A stretch of 64,000 nt of DNA, taken from NCBI GenBank assembly GCA_035518715.1, contig DATIXJ010000054.1:1-64000 (forward strand), in the 5' to 3' direction. Below the pieces are notes generated by a model. It did no database searches. It was not told the DNA's origin and was given only the letters and a program-made list of their open reading frames with translations. Below are positions 1 to 7,865 of the stretch, piece by piece; position 1 is the stretch's first letter, and each line of letters begins with the position of its first letter. Origin of the DNA: DATIXJ01 sp035518715. Lineage in GTDB: Bacteria; Bacteroidota; Ignavibacteria; UBA10030; SZUA-254. Position numbers and translations under genes: made by a program.

Positions 1-192
1 AAAGGACTTCCGGAAAGAATACTCGATCGCCAGAAACCCCACCAGCACATTGATTGTCATCAGGAACGCACCGACAGCTGCCGCCACGATGATCGGTATC
101 GTACCGAGACGAATCAGCGGGTAGCTGCTGACGACTGCGATCGTGGCGACCGTCAACAGGACACGTTTCGGGAATGTCCAGTCAAACTTCAT
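1..192 (-). CDS. AtpI-like small membrane protein of the ATP synthase operon (partial, runs off window start)
   Basis: The first 64 codons are visible, beginning MKFDWTFPKRV, with two hydrophobic stretches (about residues 11-21 and 28-55). The ATG overlaps the stop codon of the preceding gene (ATGA), so the two are probably translationally coupled. In many Bacteroidota-related genomes a small hydrophobic AtpI-type protein sits between atpZ and the F0 a subunit (atpB) and is thought to assist c-ring assembly or ion supply. The identification rests on position, size and hydrophobicity rather than a diagnostic motif. The rest of the ATP synthase operon presumably lies outside the window to the left. 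Confidence 0.55.
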   Translation of the reverse strand, partial: MKFDWTFPKRVLLTVATIAVVSSYPLIRLGTIPIIVAAAVGAFLMTINVLVGFLAIEYSFRKSF

Positions 193-470
193 TTTTCCTT
201 CGAGTCTTTCATCTTTGCTTCTTTCGAATTTATTGCCAGGGCAGTTTTGATGAAGCTGTACAAACCGCCTCCTGCACCAAGAAAACCGCCTACGAGCATT
301 AACCAGGGAGTAGTATTCCACCGGCCGTCAAGCCAACGACCGAGGAAAAGAAAGATAACAATGGCAAACGCCATCTGGATTCCGGCATTGAGCAGTGGTG
401 CAGCGGAACGAATTGCGTTAGCGAACCGCGAGGAGCCCGATTCATCATCCGATGATGACGGGTTCGACAT
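189..470 (-). CDS. atpZ: AtpZ/AtpI family protein (F0F1-ATPase accessory subunit, PF09527 type)
   Basis: A 93-residue protein with a polar, serine-rich N-terminus and two predicted membrane helices (about residues 29-48 and 55-75) joined by a short turn containing GRWLDGRWNTTPW. A GxxLD turn followed by a glycine-rich second helix (LVGGFLGAGGGLYSF) is typical of the putative Ca2+/Mg2+ transporter family encoded at the head of F-type ATP synthase operons. It lies 6 bp downstream of the bactofilin gene and overlaps the next gene by 4 bp, so it is in one operon with both. Its role in the ATP synthase is not well defined even in studied relatives. Confidence 0.75.
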   Translation of the reverse strand: MSNPSSSDDESGSSRFANAIRSAAPLLNAGIQMAFAIVIFLFLGRWLDGRWNTTPWLMLVGGFLGAGGGLYSFIKTALAINSKEAKMKDSKEK

Positions 471-476
471 GGCGAT

Positions 477-869
477 TCAGTGTTTTTCCGACGGAGGCTG
501 CTCCGGTTTCGGAATCGGCGGAGCAGGCACATGTTCTCCCATCACGCACTTTCCGTCGAACACCGCCCCCTCATCTACCACAAGCTTGGCAGCGCGGATA
601 TCGCCGCGCACAACCGCCTTTGATTCAAATACGAGCTTTTCCTGAGCGACGATCATACCGCGAATTCTCCCGCCGATCGTCACATTTTTCGCCGAAATAT
701 TTCCTTCAATATCCCCTCCGCTACCAAGAGAAACATTCTGTGCAGCGGTAACTTCTCCGGTGATTTTTCCGTCGATGCGGATACTTCCCGGTGTCCGCAG
801 TTTCCCGTCGAAGACCGTTCCGGCGGCAATCAGATTGAGCTCAGTCGCAATTTCCATTTTTCCGGCCAT
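477..869 (-). CDS. Bactofilin
   Basis: About 130 residues from the chosen start, MAGKMEIATELN, only 5 bp after the stop of the M23 peptidase; a longer in-frame start at 929 would overlap that gene. The core has the regular five- to six-residue beta-helix spacing of bactofilins (PF04519): GTVFDGKLRTPGSIRIDG, then repeated GxI/V-G turns. The tail is proline-rich (PAPPIPKPEQPP), as usual for the disordered ends of this family. Bactofilins are self-polymerising cytoskeletal proteins that position cell-wall enzymes. The tight link to an M23 endopeptidase matches the conserved bactofilin-M23 pairing that controls cell shape in other bacteria such as Helicobacter. Confidence 0.9.
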   Translation of the reverse strand: MAGKMEIATELNLIAAGTVFDGKLRTPGSIRIDGKITGEVTAAQNVSLGSGGDIEGNISAKNVTIGGRIRGMIVAQEKLVFESKAVVRGDIRAAKLVVDEGAVFDGKCVMGEHVPAPPIPKPEQPPSEKH

Positions 870-874
870 AGCGT

Positions 875-1774
875 CTAAGGATTGCTTAAGAGATAATTGT
901 TTGGGTCCTCGGCAATGCCGTCCTTCCACACTTCAAAATGGAGGTGAGGACCGGAGCTTGTTCTACCCGTATTCCCCAGCAGGGCGATCATCTCGCCCCG
1001 ATGTACGTTCTCTCCCGCACTCTTCAGGAGTGATGCGTTGTGCTTATAAACCGTAATAAATCCGTTGTCGTGTGCGACCATGATCGTGAATCCGTCGTCG
1101 GGAGTCCAGCCGGCAAACACAATTGTTCCATCCGCACCTGATACAACCGGAGATCCGAGTTTTCCCGCAACGTCGATTCCGTAATGGGATCGTTCCGGCT
1201 GGAACACGCCGCTGACGAATCCTGAAGCCGGCATCGTCAGTGGAAACTGCTTCAGCATTTCCTGCCGTAAACCGCTTCCATGTTCCGGCTGAAATACTGT
1301 GGCAACCTGTCCGCCTGTACGAGGCGATACTTCCTGTACATCATGTGCTTCCTGCCCCGTCGCTTCGTCGGACAATGGCGGGAGCGCAATCGACGAATCC
1401 GGGGATCCCGCGTTCTGCACGGTATCCTTCCCCGCCACATCTTCTCCCATCGCTTTCCGAAGCTTCACATTGTATTCACGCAATGTGGAAACTTCTTCCA
1501 TCAACCCTCGAATTTGTGTCTGAATGCCTGCGAGTTGTCTTCCATACTGGCGCGTCAGCTCCGGGTTCGAGATCGGAAGATGAATACCCACCGGAGTATA
1601 AATGATTATTGCCAGGATCGAAGCAACGACGACAATCAGGACCGCAAGCACGGTCGCAATGAGCGTGAGCAGCGAAGCCGAAACTGTCCGGGTTTCCTGC
1701 GATTTTGCATCCGGTACAACAATAAATGTGTACCGGCGTTTCTGTTTGCGTTCACGAACATTTTCCGGCGACAT
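875..1774 (-). CDS. Membrane-anchored M23 family peptidoglycan endopeptidase
   Basis: 299 residues. A basic cytoplasmic N-terminus is followed by one membrane helix (about 35-60), a short coiled-coil segment (about 75-110), a low-complexity linker and a C-terminal LytM/M23 domain (about 180-295). Zinc-binding motifs are present: HYGID (H197xxxD201) and HLH (H277, H279), with the usual NTGRTSSGPHLHFEVWKDG context. M23 enzymes cut peptide cross-links of peptidoglycan in the periplasm. All ligands are present, so it is probably active. It is the first gene of a cluster with bactofilin and ATP synthase accessory genes. I infer that the bactofilin localises or restrains this enzyme. Confidence 0.92.
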   Translation of the reverse strand: MSPENVRERKQKRRYTFIVVPDAKSQETRTVSASLLTLIATVLAVLIVVVASILAIIIYTPVGIHLPISNPELTRQYGRQLAGIQTQIRGLMEEVSTLREYNVKLRKAMGEDVAGKDTVQNAGSPDSSIALPPLSDEATGQEAHDVQEVSPRTGGQVATVFQPEHGSGLRQEMLKQFPLTMPASGFVSGVFQPERSHYGIDVAGKLGSPVVSGADGTIVFAGWTPDDGFTIMVAHDNGFITVYKHNASLLKSAGENVHRGEMIALLGNTGRTSSGPHLHFEVWKDGIAEDPNNYLLSNP

Positions 1775-1882
1775 CGTCTAAAACCGCCACTCCAAAAACG
1801 ATAAGTGGCTCAAAATATAATGAAAAAACTCCAATTTGTCAAAGAAGGGCACAAATTCGATCTGGAAGATTCCCGGCGTCCG

Positions 1883-3163
1883 TCAAGGATACAGGAGATA
1901 CTTTTTCCTGATGGTACGGTATTCCGACATCTGGGATTTGAAGAGATCAAGGATGTGAAGATCAAGAGTTCCTTTCATCAATCTGTCGCTCACAAGGGCA
2001 TCTCCGATGAGATGATCAAAAAGCCCCTGCTTGATTTCAAACCTCCGGGAATGGAGCTGGTGCACGATGTCAACGATCATGATACCGGTGAGCACCGGTT
2101 TGAAAATGGATCGGTTCGTCACGTGAAGGTAAACACCCTCACAACGCTTACCCGCATATTTTGGATTCGGGTCCGCGGCCGAATCTGCCCGGGGGGTGAA
2201 TTCCATTTGAGAAAATTTCACTCCGGGTAGATGTAACGAGTCAAGACGCTGAATGAGTTTTCCTGCTTTCAATCCCGGCGCGCCGATCAGCTCGAATGGT
2301 GTTCTGGTCCCACGCCCTTCCGAAATATTCGTCGACTCGAGGAGACACGTACCCGGATAGACGGTGGCAGTTGCGAGGGTTTTCATATTGGGTGAAGGCG
2401 CTACCCAGGGCAAGCCGGTCTGATCATACCACATCGAGCGCTTCCATCCTTCCATGGGAACCACCATGAGATCAACCGTTGAAGGATTAATGAACCCTTC
2501 ACCCGCCGTCATTTTCGCAAGCTCTCCGATGGTTAAACCATGGCGGACTGGAATCGGGAAATAACTGACGAACGAAATCAATGTGAGATCGAGCACCGGA
2601 CCCTCCAGATCGACACCATTGATGGGATTTGGCCTGTCCAGAACGATGAATTTCTTCCCGTTCTCTGCCGCCGCCTGCATTGCGTATGCCATTGTCGTTG
2701 CATACGTATAGAAGCGTGCACCGACATCCTGGATATCGAAGACCAGAACATCCACATTCTCGAGAGCCTGCGTGGAAGGTTTACGGGTACCGCCGTACAA
2801 CGAATAGATCCTGATCCCAGTTGCAGGGTCGACATCGTTGGAAACCTGTCCACCCGCCGCTACGGTTCCGCGGATACCATGTTCGGGGGCAAACAACGCG
2901 GTGATATGAACCCCCCGGCGCAGAAGCGTGTCCACGAGATGGACACCACCCGGAAGAACCGAAGTCTGATTGCAGATGATACCCACACGCTTCCCCGCGA
3001 GTGAATCGAGATACTTCTCCAGAAGAACTTCCGCTCCGATCTTTACCCTTTGTGCAAAGGTACAGGTGGAAAGAGCGACGACAAACGCTATGAGGCAAAT
3101 GCCCGAGCGGCGATATGCTGGGCGGACTCTCCGCTTGCCCGGCGTGAAGCATCGGAAACTCAT
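1883..3163 (-). CDS. NamZ-type exo-beta-N-acetylmuramidase (DUF1343 family), secreted
   Basis: 426 residues from an ATG that overlaps the stop of the upstream NUDIX gene (ATGA at 3160-3163); a start 32 codons further upstream would lie inside that gene. The N-terminus is basic and then hydrophobic (ICLIAFVVALSTCTFAQ), a signal peptide. Family hallmarks include GKRVGIICNQTS, FAPEHGIRG, SLYGGTRKPS, VFDIQDVGARFYTY, DRPNPI and STNISEGRGT. Characterised DUF1343/NamZ proteins release terminal MurNAc from peptidoglycan fragments during wall recycling, and this protein probably does so in the periplasm. The short motifs are all intact. Confidence 0.9.
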   Translation of the reverse strand: MSFRCFTPGKRRVRPAYRRSGICLIAFVVALSTCTFAQRVKIGAEVLLEKYLDSLAGKRVGIICNQTSVLPGGVHLVDTLLRRGVHITALFAPEHGIRGTVAAGGQVSNDVDPATGIRIYSLYGGTRKPSTQALENVDVLVFDIQDVGARFYTYATTMAYAMQAAAENGKKFIVLDRPNPINGVDLEGPVLDLTLISFVSYFPIPVRHGLTIGELAKMTAGEGFINPSTVDLMVVPMEGWKRSMWYDQTGLPWVAPSPNMKTLATATVYPGTCLLESTNISEGRGTRTPFELIGAPGLKAGKLIQRLDSLHLPGVKFSQMEFTPRADSAADPNPKYAGKRCEGVYLHVTNRSIFKPVLTGIMIVDIVHQLHSRRFEIKQGLFDHLIGDALVSDRLMKGTLDLHILDLFKSQMSEYRTIRKKYLLYP

Positions 3164-3696
3164 TCGAGCTTCTTCCTGACAAGTGACCAGGCGGCCAGTG
3201 ACATACCATCCCATATGGTTCCCGTTGAAATCAGATCCTCGACTTCCCGGGGAGAACAATACCGATACTCGAATTCTTCCGTATCATCGGCCCGGGATTC
3301 TGCAGGATGCAAATCGCGGGCTATATATACACGACAGAGCTCATCGGTGACCCCATTGTACGGATTGAACTCGCCGGCAAGCCGGAGCTCCCGCGCCTGA
3401 AATCCCGTCTCCTGTTGCAGTTCCTCATGCGCGGTCTCTTCGTATGTCGATCCTTCCTTTACACCGCCGCAGGGAAATTCGAGGCTTTCCCGATCGAGAA
3501 GATACCGGTATTGATTGACGAGGACGATCTTTCCATCCTCCCGGACCGGAAGGATCATACTCGACCCGATCACGTGGACATAATGATATTCACCGTTCTT
3601 TCCTGAAGGAAGCTCGACGGAATCCTTTCGATAGGTCCACCAGGGGTTCTTCAGTTCAAATTCCATCCTGAGTCGCTTCCATTTGTTCAGCGCCAT
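3160..3696 (-). CDS. NUDIX hydrolase (ADP-ribose pyrophosphatase-like)
   Basis: 178 residues with the layout of ADP-sugar pyrophosphatases: an N-terminal strand region (NPWWTYRKDSVELPSG), then VNQYRYLLDRESLEFPCGGV leading into the Nudix helix (about 77-99). The box is degenerate. The usual REUxEE is EELQQE (residues 91-96), so the Arg is replaced by Glu and one metal-binding Glu by Gln. Substrate cannot be told from sequence. It overlaps the NamZ-type gene by 4 bp, which suggests co-expression but no obvious shared pathway. The divergent 150-bp gap to the aquaporin gene probably holds both promoters. Confidence 0.85.
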   Translation of the reverse strand: MALNKWKRLRMEFELKNPWWTYRKDSVELPSGKNGEYHYVHVIGSSMILPVREDGKIVLVNQYRYLLDRESLEFPCGGVKEGSTYEETAHEELQQETGFQARELRLAGEFNPYNGVTDELCRVYIARDLHPAESRADDTEEFEYRYCSPREVEDLISTGTIWDGMSLAAWSLVRKKLE

Positions 3697-3847
3697 AGGG
3701 TCACTTCATAATTCCGGATACTTTTTCGATGATGCCAATATAGGAGTTTTTGGAGGGGTTTCCAATGCTTCCTGCAGATATTGAATAGTTCCCGGCAAAC
3801 AGGTATATTGCACGAAATTTTCAATCAACAGATGAGGAGAACCATTC

Positions 3848-4480
3848 ATGAAGAACTATATTGTTGAATTTATCGGCACATTTTTTCTCGTGCTTGTCGT
3901 CGGTCTCGCGGTGATCGACTGGGGTGGTGCGGGATTAGCTCCAATCGCCATCGGTTCCGTTCTCATGGTGATGGTCTACGCGGGAGGTCCGATTTCCGGT
4001 GGACACTACAACCCTGCGGTCTCCCTGGCAGTCTGGATGCGCGGGAAGCTCCCTACGAAGGATCTGGTCCCATACTGGACTGCTCAAATCATTGCGGGTC
4101 TGGTGGCGGCACTCATTGTGAATTTCTATAAACCGAATTCCGCCGTCACACCGCTCAATCCCGACATACCGAAGGCGCTTCTGAATGAGTTTCTGTTCAC
4201 CTTTGCCCTCTGTTTTGTCGTTCTGAATGTTGCAACATCCGCGAAGAGTTCGGGCAACTCATATTTTGGGCTGGCAATCGGCTTCACGGTGCTCGCAGGT
4301 GCTTTTGCGGGCGGCGGCATCTCTGGAGGTGCCTACAATCCGGCAGTAGCCGTCGGTATCACAACGATGGGATTCAGCACCATTGGCAACATCTGGATTT
4401 TCCTCGTCGCGAATTTTGCGGGTGGCGCCGTTGCTGCGACAATCTACAAGCTGGTGAATCCGGAGGAGTTCGGAAAGTAG
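3848..4480 (+). CDS. Aquaporin / MIP family channel
   Basis: 210 residues, six membrane helices and two half-helices carrying the NPA boxes GGHYNPAVS and GGAYNPAVA. The first helix has the MIP signature EFIGTFFLVLVV. An AGGAG ribosome-binding site stands about 9 bp upstream of the ATG. The family carries water or small neutral solutes across the inner membrane. The Gly-Gly-His/Ala-Tyr sequence before each NPA box is compatible with a water channel, but selectivity cannot be assigned. The gene is alone on its strand, divergent from the NUDIX gene and convergent with the DUF523 gene (17 bp apart). Confidence 0.93.
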   Translation: MKNYIVEFIGTFFLVLVVGLAVIDWGGAGLAPIAIGSVLMVMVYAGGPISGGHYNPAVSLAVWMRGKLPTKDLVPYWTAQIIAGLVAALIVNFYKPNSAVTPLNPDIPKALLNEFLFTFALCFVVLNVATSAKSSGNSYFGLAIGFTVLAGAFAGGGISGGAYNPAVAVGITTMGFSTIGNIWIFLVANFAGGAVAATIYKLVNPEEFGK

Positions 4481-4497
4481 ACCGGCTCCAAACCCAG

Positions 4498-5454
4498 TCA
4501 GACGTGATTGCGCAGCATCAGCTCTCTGGGGTGAGGATGCAGATAGATTTGATCCTTGATGTAGGGAATATCGTTCGTGCGGACATGATGATCGAGGAGC
4601 GTCACCGGGACGATGAGAGGGATGATTCCTCGACGATAATCCTCAATGACCGCAAGAATGTCTGATTTGGATTTACCGCTGAGAGAGTTCTTCAGAAATC
4701 CAAAGATATGTTGAAGCACGTTCACGTGTTTCTTCACCGTGGTCCTGATGCGGAGAGTTTCCATGAACAGCGCCGCATAGTTCTCGCAGAGCGTTGATCG
4801 GGAGTATATTTTGGAATGCGCGACAAGTTTCCCCAGCTGCCGGTAGTGTGATGGACTGTGCGAGAGGAGAAGAAACTTGTGCGCTGTGTGAAATGCAACA
4901 AGCTCCTTACGTGAGAAAAATGATTGAAGGTGCCGGAGCCGGTGGAATGCAAACACTCTCTCAATGAAATTATCCCGAATGCCAGGATCCTGCAACCGCC
5001 CTTCTTCTTCCACCGGAAGATGGGTGAGCGAATTCATTACCGACGAGGCAAAGAGCCCTCTCCCGTTTTTCGCCGGGACTCCCTTCGTACCGTAGACCTT
5101 CACTCGTTCCATTCCGCAGCTCGGCGATGCGCTCTTCAGGATAAACCCGGAGAGATTCTGCTTTGAAAGCCATCGGACCTTTCTCTGCGAGTACTCCTGC
5201 ATGCGCAGAGTCCAATCCGAGCCGCTTTCAATCGCTATCATTCTGGGGCTTTCCGCGGACCCGACGAGCCGTACCGGCTCACGCGGAACTCCCATTCCTA
5301 CATCGAGTTCGGGGCAGACAGGCACCCACTCGAAATACGCTCCGAGAACATCGGTAATGAACCGGTCTTTCTTATGGCCGGCATCGAAGCGGACTTTTTC
5401 TCCGAGCAGGCACATACTGATCCCCACTCTGAGTGGAATTGCGGCTCTGGTCAT
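4498..5454 (-). CDS. DUF523-DUF1722 two-domain protein (YbgA-like)
   Basis: 318 residues. The N-terminal half (about 8-150) is DUF523: GISMCLLGEKVRFDAGHK, VPVCPELDVGMGVPREP and a conserved SPSCG. The C-terminal half (about 180-310) is DUF1722 (YbgA type): AFHTAHKFLLLSHSP, YRQLGKLVAHSK and a final region ending IYLHPHPRELMLRNHV. The DUF523 cysteines suggest metal or cluster binding. The family is often found beside photolyase or nitrate-respiration genes, but its function is not established. It sits 40 bp downstream of the M48 peptidase gene, probably in one transcript with it and mscL. Confidence 0.85.
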   Translation of the reverse strand: MTRAAIPLRVGISMCLLGEKVRFDAGHKKDRFITDVLGAYFEWVPVCPELDVGMGVPREPVRLVGSAESPRMIAIESGSDWTLRMQEYSQRKVRWLSKQNLSGFILKSASPSCGMERVKVYGTKGVPAKNGRGLFASSVMNSLTHLPVEEEGRLQDPGIRDNFIERVFAFHRLRHLQSFFSRKELVAFHTAHKFLLLSHSPSHYRQLGKLVAHSKIYSRSTLCENYAALFMETLRIRTTVKKHVNVLQHIFGFLKNSLSGKSKSDILAVIEDYRRGIIPLIVPVTLLDHHVRTNDIPYIKDQIYLHPHPRELMLRNHV

Positions 5455-5494
5455 TGGTACGCTGACGGCGGGACACCGTATTCAGACAACAGGA

Positions 5495-6322
5495 TTACTT
5501 CTTCGGCGTGTAATATTTCAATGCTTCAGGTAACTCCTGCTGAATTGCAGCGACCCGGGTAGCATCGGAGGGATGGTCGCTCAGAAGTTCCGGCGGAGCA
5601 CTTCCGCCCGCCTCGGCTGTCATACGCTGCCAGAAATCGACTGCCCCGCGGGGATCGTATCCAGCCATAGCCATGAAGATCAGCCCGAGATGATCTGCCT
5701 CACTCTCCTGCGTTCGGCTGAACGGAAGGAGAGCACCATACTGCGCTCCGACGCCGAATGCCGACATCCAGAGCTGCTGAGTTTCCTGCGGCTTGTCTTG
5801 CAAAAGCTGTGATAATGCCACTCCGCCGTATTGTACGATCAGCTGCTGGCTCATCCGCTCATTGCCGTGCTCGGCAATTGCATGAGCAATCTCATGTCCG
5901 AGCACCACGGCAAGTCCCTGTTCATCTTTCGCCACAGGGAGGATGCCGGTATAGACTACCACCTTGCCGCCGGGCATGCACCACGCATTGACTTCCTTGC
6001 TCTCCACGAGATTGAATTCCCATTGATAACCGGACAGCTTGTCGCTCATATTGTTCTGGGCGACGTACCGCTCAACCGCGCTCTGGATTCTTCGACCGAC
6101 GTTTTGAACCATCTGGGTTCCTTTGACGTCGGCACTGATCTTGTTGGATTTCAGGAACTGACCATATTGATCCGAGCTCATCGACAGCATTTCGGAGCTC
6201 GGGATGAGATTCAGCTGCCGTCTGCCGGTGAGAGGGACGGTACTGCACGATGTCAGAATTGATCCCGCGAGCAGCACACTAAGCAGAACGCTCGACATGC
6301 CGCAAAGCTTGCGATAAGTCAT
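5495..6322 (-). CDS. M48 family zinc metallopeptidase lipoprotein (LoiP/YcaL-like)
   Basis: 275 residues. The signal peptide ends in a lipobox, ILTSC with Cys26 as the lipidated residue, so it is a membrane-anchored lipoprotein. The zinc motif is HEIAH (H143-E-H147), and the third ligand lies in the downstream QESEADHLGL segment. The motif VPLTGRRQL just after the lipobox is a common feature of this subfamily. Such proteases take part in outer-membrane protein and cell-envelope quality control. It is 20 bp downstream of mscL and 40 bp upstream of the DUF523 gene. No catalytic residue is missing. Confidence 0.92.
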   Translation of the reverse strand: MTYRKLCGMSSVLLSVLLAGSILTSCSTVPLTGRRQLNLIPSSEMLSMSSDQYGQFLKSNKISADVKGTQMVQNVGRRIQSAVERYVAQNNMSDKLSGYQWEFNLVESKEVNAWCMPGGKVVVYTGILPVAKDEQGLAVVLGHEIAHAIAEHGNERMSQQLIVQYGGVALSQLLQDKPQETQQLWMSAFGVGAQYGALLPFSRTQESEADHLGLIFMAMAGYDPRGAVDFWQRMTAEAGGSAPPELLSDHPSDATRVAAIQQELPEALKYYTPKK

Positions 6323-6342
6323 GGTGACGCCTCCTTCTTAAA

Positions 6343-6777
6343 TTACGACTTCGTGAGAACCACGGTACAATACCCGCAGCGTTTGGCACCGACCGGGATT
6401 GTCATCCGGCATTCCGGACATTCCTTGGTTGTAGGTGCCGCCATCGACGTCGGCTCTGCTTCCTTCCTCCGCAGAGCATTCATACCGCGGATTACCATGA
6501 AAATACAGAATGCAACAATCAGGAAATCGATGAACGCATTCACGAACGTCCCGTACCGGATAACGACTGCCGGGGCGCTTCCCGCCGCTTCCTTCAGTGT
6601 CACGACAAATCCGCTGAAGTCGAGACCGCCAAGGAGCAAGCCAATCGGCGGCATGAGGATATCGTTCACGAGCGAGCTTACAATCTTCCCGAACGCAGCG
6701 CCGATGATGACCCCGACTGCAAGATCGACAACACTCCCCTTCATGGCAAATTCTCTGAATTCCTTCATCATCGACAT
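6343..6777 (-). CDS. mscL: Large-conductance mechanosensitive channel MscL with C-terminal zinc ribbon
   Basis: 144 residues. The first 105 follow MscL closely: FREFAMKGSVVDLAVGVIIGAAFGKIVSSLVNDILMPP forms the N-terminal helix and pore helix TM1, and a second membrane helix spans about 78-98 (AFIDFLIVAFCIFMVI). The channel opens under membrane tension to release solutes in hypo-osmotic shock. In place of a plain cytoplasmic helix, the tail holds a CPEC...CGYC double motif (C120, C123, C134, C137), a putative rubredoxin-knuckle zinc ribbon. The run of Met codons leaves the exact start uncertain by three residues. Confidence 0.93.
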   Translation of the reverse strand: MSMMKEFREFAMKGSVVDLAVGVIIGAAFGKIVSSLVNDILMPPIGLLLGGLDFSGFVVTLKEAAGSAPAVVIRYGTFVNAFIDFLIVAFCIFMVIRGMNALRRKEAEPTSMAAPTTKECPECRMTIPVGAKRCGYCTVVLTKS

Positions 6778-6837
6778 GATTCAATCCTTTCGTTGTGTGT
6801 ATTTGATGATCCCATCCCGGGGTTGCCCGGAAGAGTG

Positions 6838-7746
6838 TTAGAGAAGAATGTAGCTGATGCCAAGCGCCAGCGATTCCTTGATTTGTGTCAGCGGAGAGAC
6901 GCTCACGTCATTAATGATCTGCACATTAAAATTGACGCTCACGTACTTGTTGACCTTCGCGGAAACCGTGTTGTCACTCCGGACGATGATCTGATCCATA
7001 TGTTTGAATGCGTCGAACATCTCGAGCTTACCGGCATACGTCATATTATCGGCAAAATCCCACTTGACGTCGGTGACTGATTCCAATCCACCCTGGGCTT
7101 TTACCTTTTCGATTTCCGGTGTTGTGGGATCATCGGCATACTGAGGATATTGTGACGTGACGATTTCGCGGACTCCCGCACCCAACCGCGTGGTGATTTC
7201 AGGAATCGGCTGGAATGCAACACCGGCACTCTGCGTCAGGTACGCGGGATCAAAAAATTTGGAGATCGAAATGTCGGCAGTATCGGTATAATTGTATCCT
7301 GTGGCAAACTGCGTGCGCAGAGTGGCCGAAACGTACGGATTGATATTTGAACCAAGCTTATAGATGAGAAGCGTCTGCAGATAGATATCATCATCCGTTT
7401 TTCGAAGTCCCTGGGATCCGACGCGTGTTTGTCCAAAATCGAATGAATAGGAATTTGACCATTCTGTTTGTTCCAGCTCCTGGACGGATTCACCTTTCAG
7501 CCAGACGGTATAAGCAAGAGCATTTTCGCCGCCGCCCACCCAGTCCTTGAACGAAACCTGCGTAAGATTGAGTCCCGTTACCATGCTATGTTTCCATCCA
7601 TAGGTCTTGACCGTATCGAGATTTGATTTCGCAGCACGGTCCTGATTGGCTTTATCCCGTTGAATATCTTCGGGGGTCTTCCCTTCCTGGGAATACGCGG
7701 TCAGCGAACAGCTCACAAGGATCATCATGATGAAGATTCGTTTCAC
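6838..7746 (-). CDS. DUF3078 outer-membrane-type protein
   Basis: 302 residues from a GTG start at 7746, chosen because AGAGGAG lies about 6 bp before it and because a signal peptide follows at once (MKRIFIMMILVSCSLTAYSQ). DUF3078 members are beta-barrel-like proteins of Bacteroidota with unknown role. Here the family pattern W..G...SLNLTQVSFKDWVGGGENALAY is clear, followed by alternating hydrophobic strands and a C-terminal strand ending in LGISYILL. Probably located in the outer membrane. It is separated from mscL by 60 bp. Confidence 0.82.
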   Translation of the reverse strand: MKRIFIMMILVSCSLTAYSQEGKTPEDIQRDKANQDRAAKSNLDTVKTYGWKHSMVTGLNLTQVSFKDWVGGGENALAYTVWLKGESVQELEQTEWSNSYSFDFGQTRVGSQGLRKTDDDIYLQTLLIYKLGSNINPYVSATLRTQFATGYNYTDTADISISKFFDPAYLTQSAGVAFQPIPEITTRLGAGVREIVTSQYPQYADDPTTPEIEKVKAQGGLESVTDVKWDFADNMTYAGKLEMFDAFKHMDQIIVRSDNTVSAKVNKYVSVNFNVQIINDVSVSPLTQIKESLALGISYILL

Positions 7747-7865
7747 GTTCAGCTCCTCTTGTTGTGTGTATTGAAGATCAGAATCTGAAGGGAATGGAAA
7801 TATACGAAATGAGCGCACGCCATGCAATCAGGTGGAATGATCGTGAAGCAAATGCTGAGGGATTC

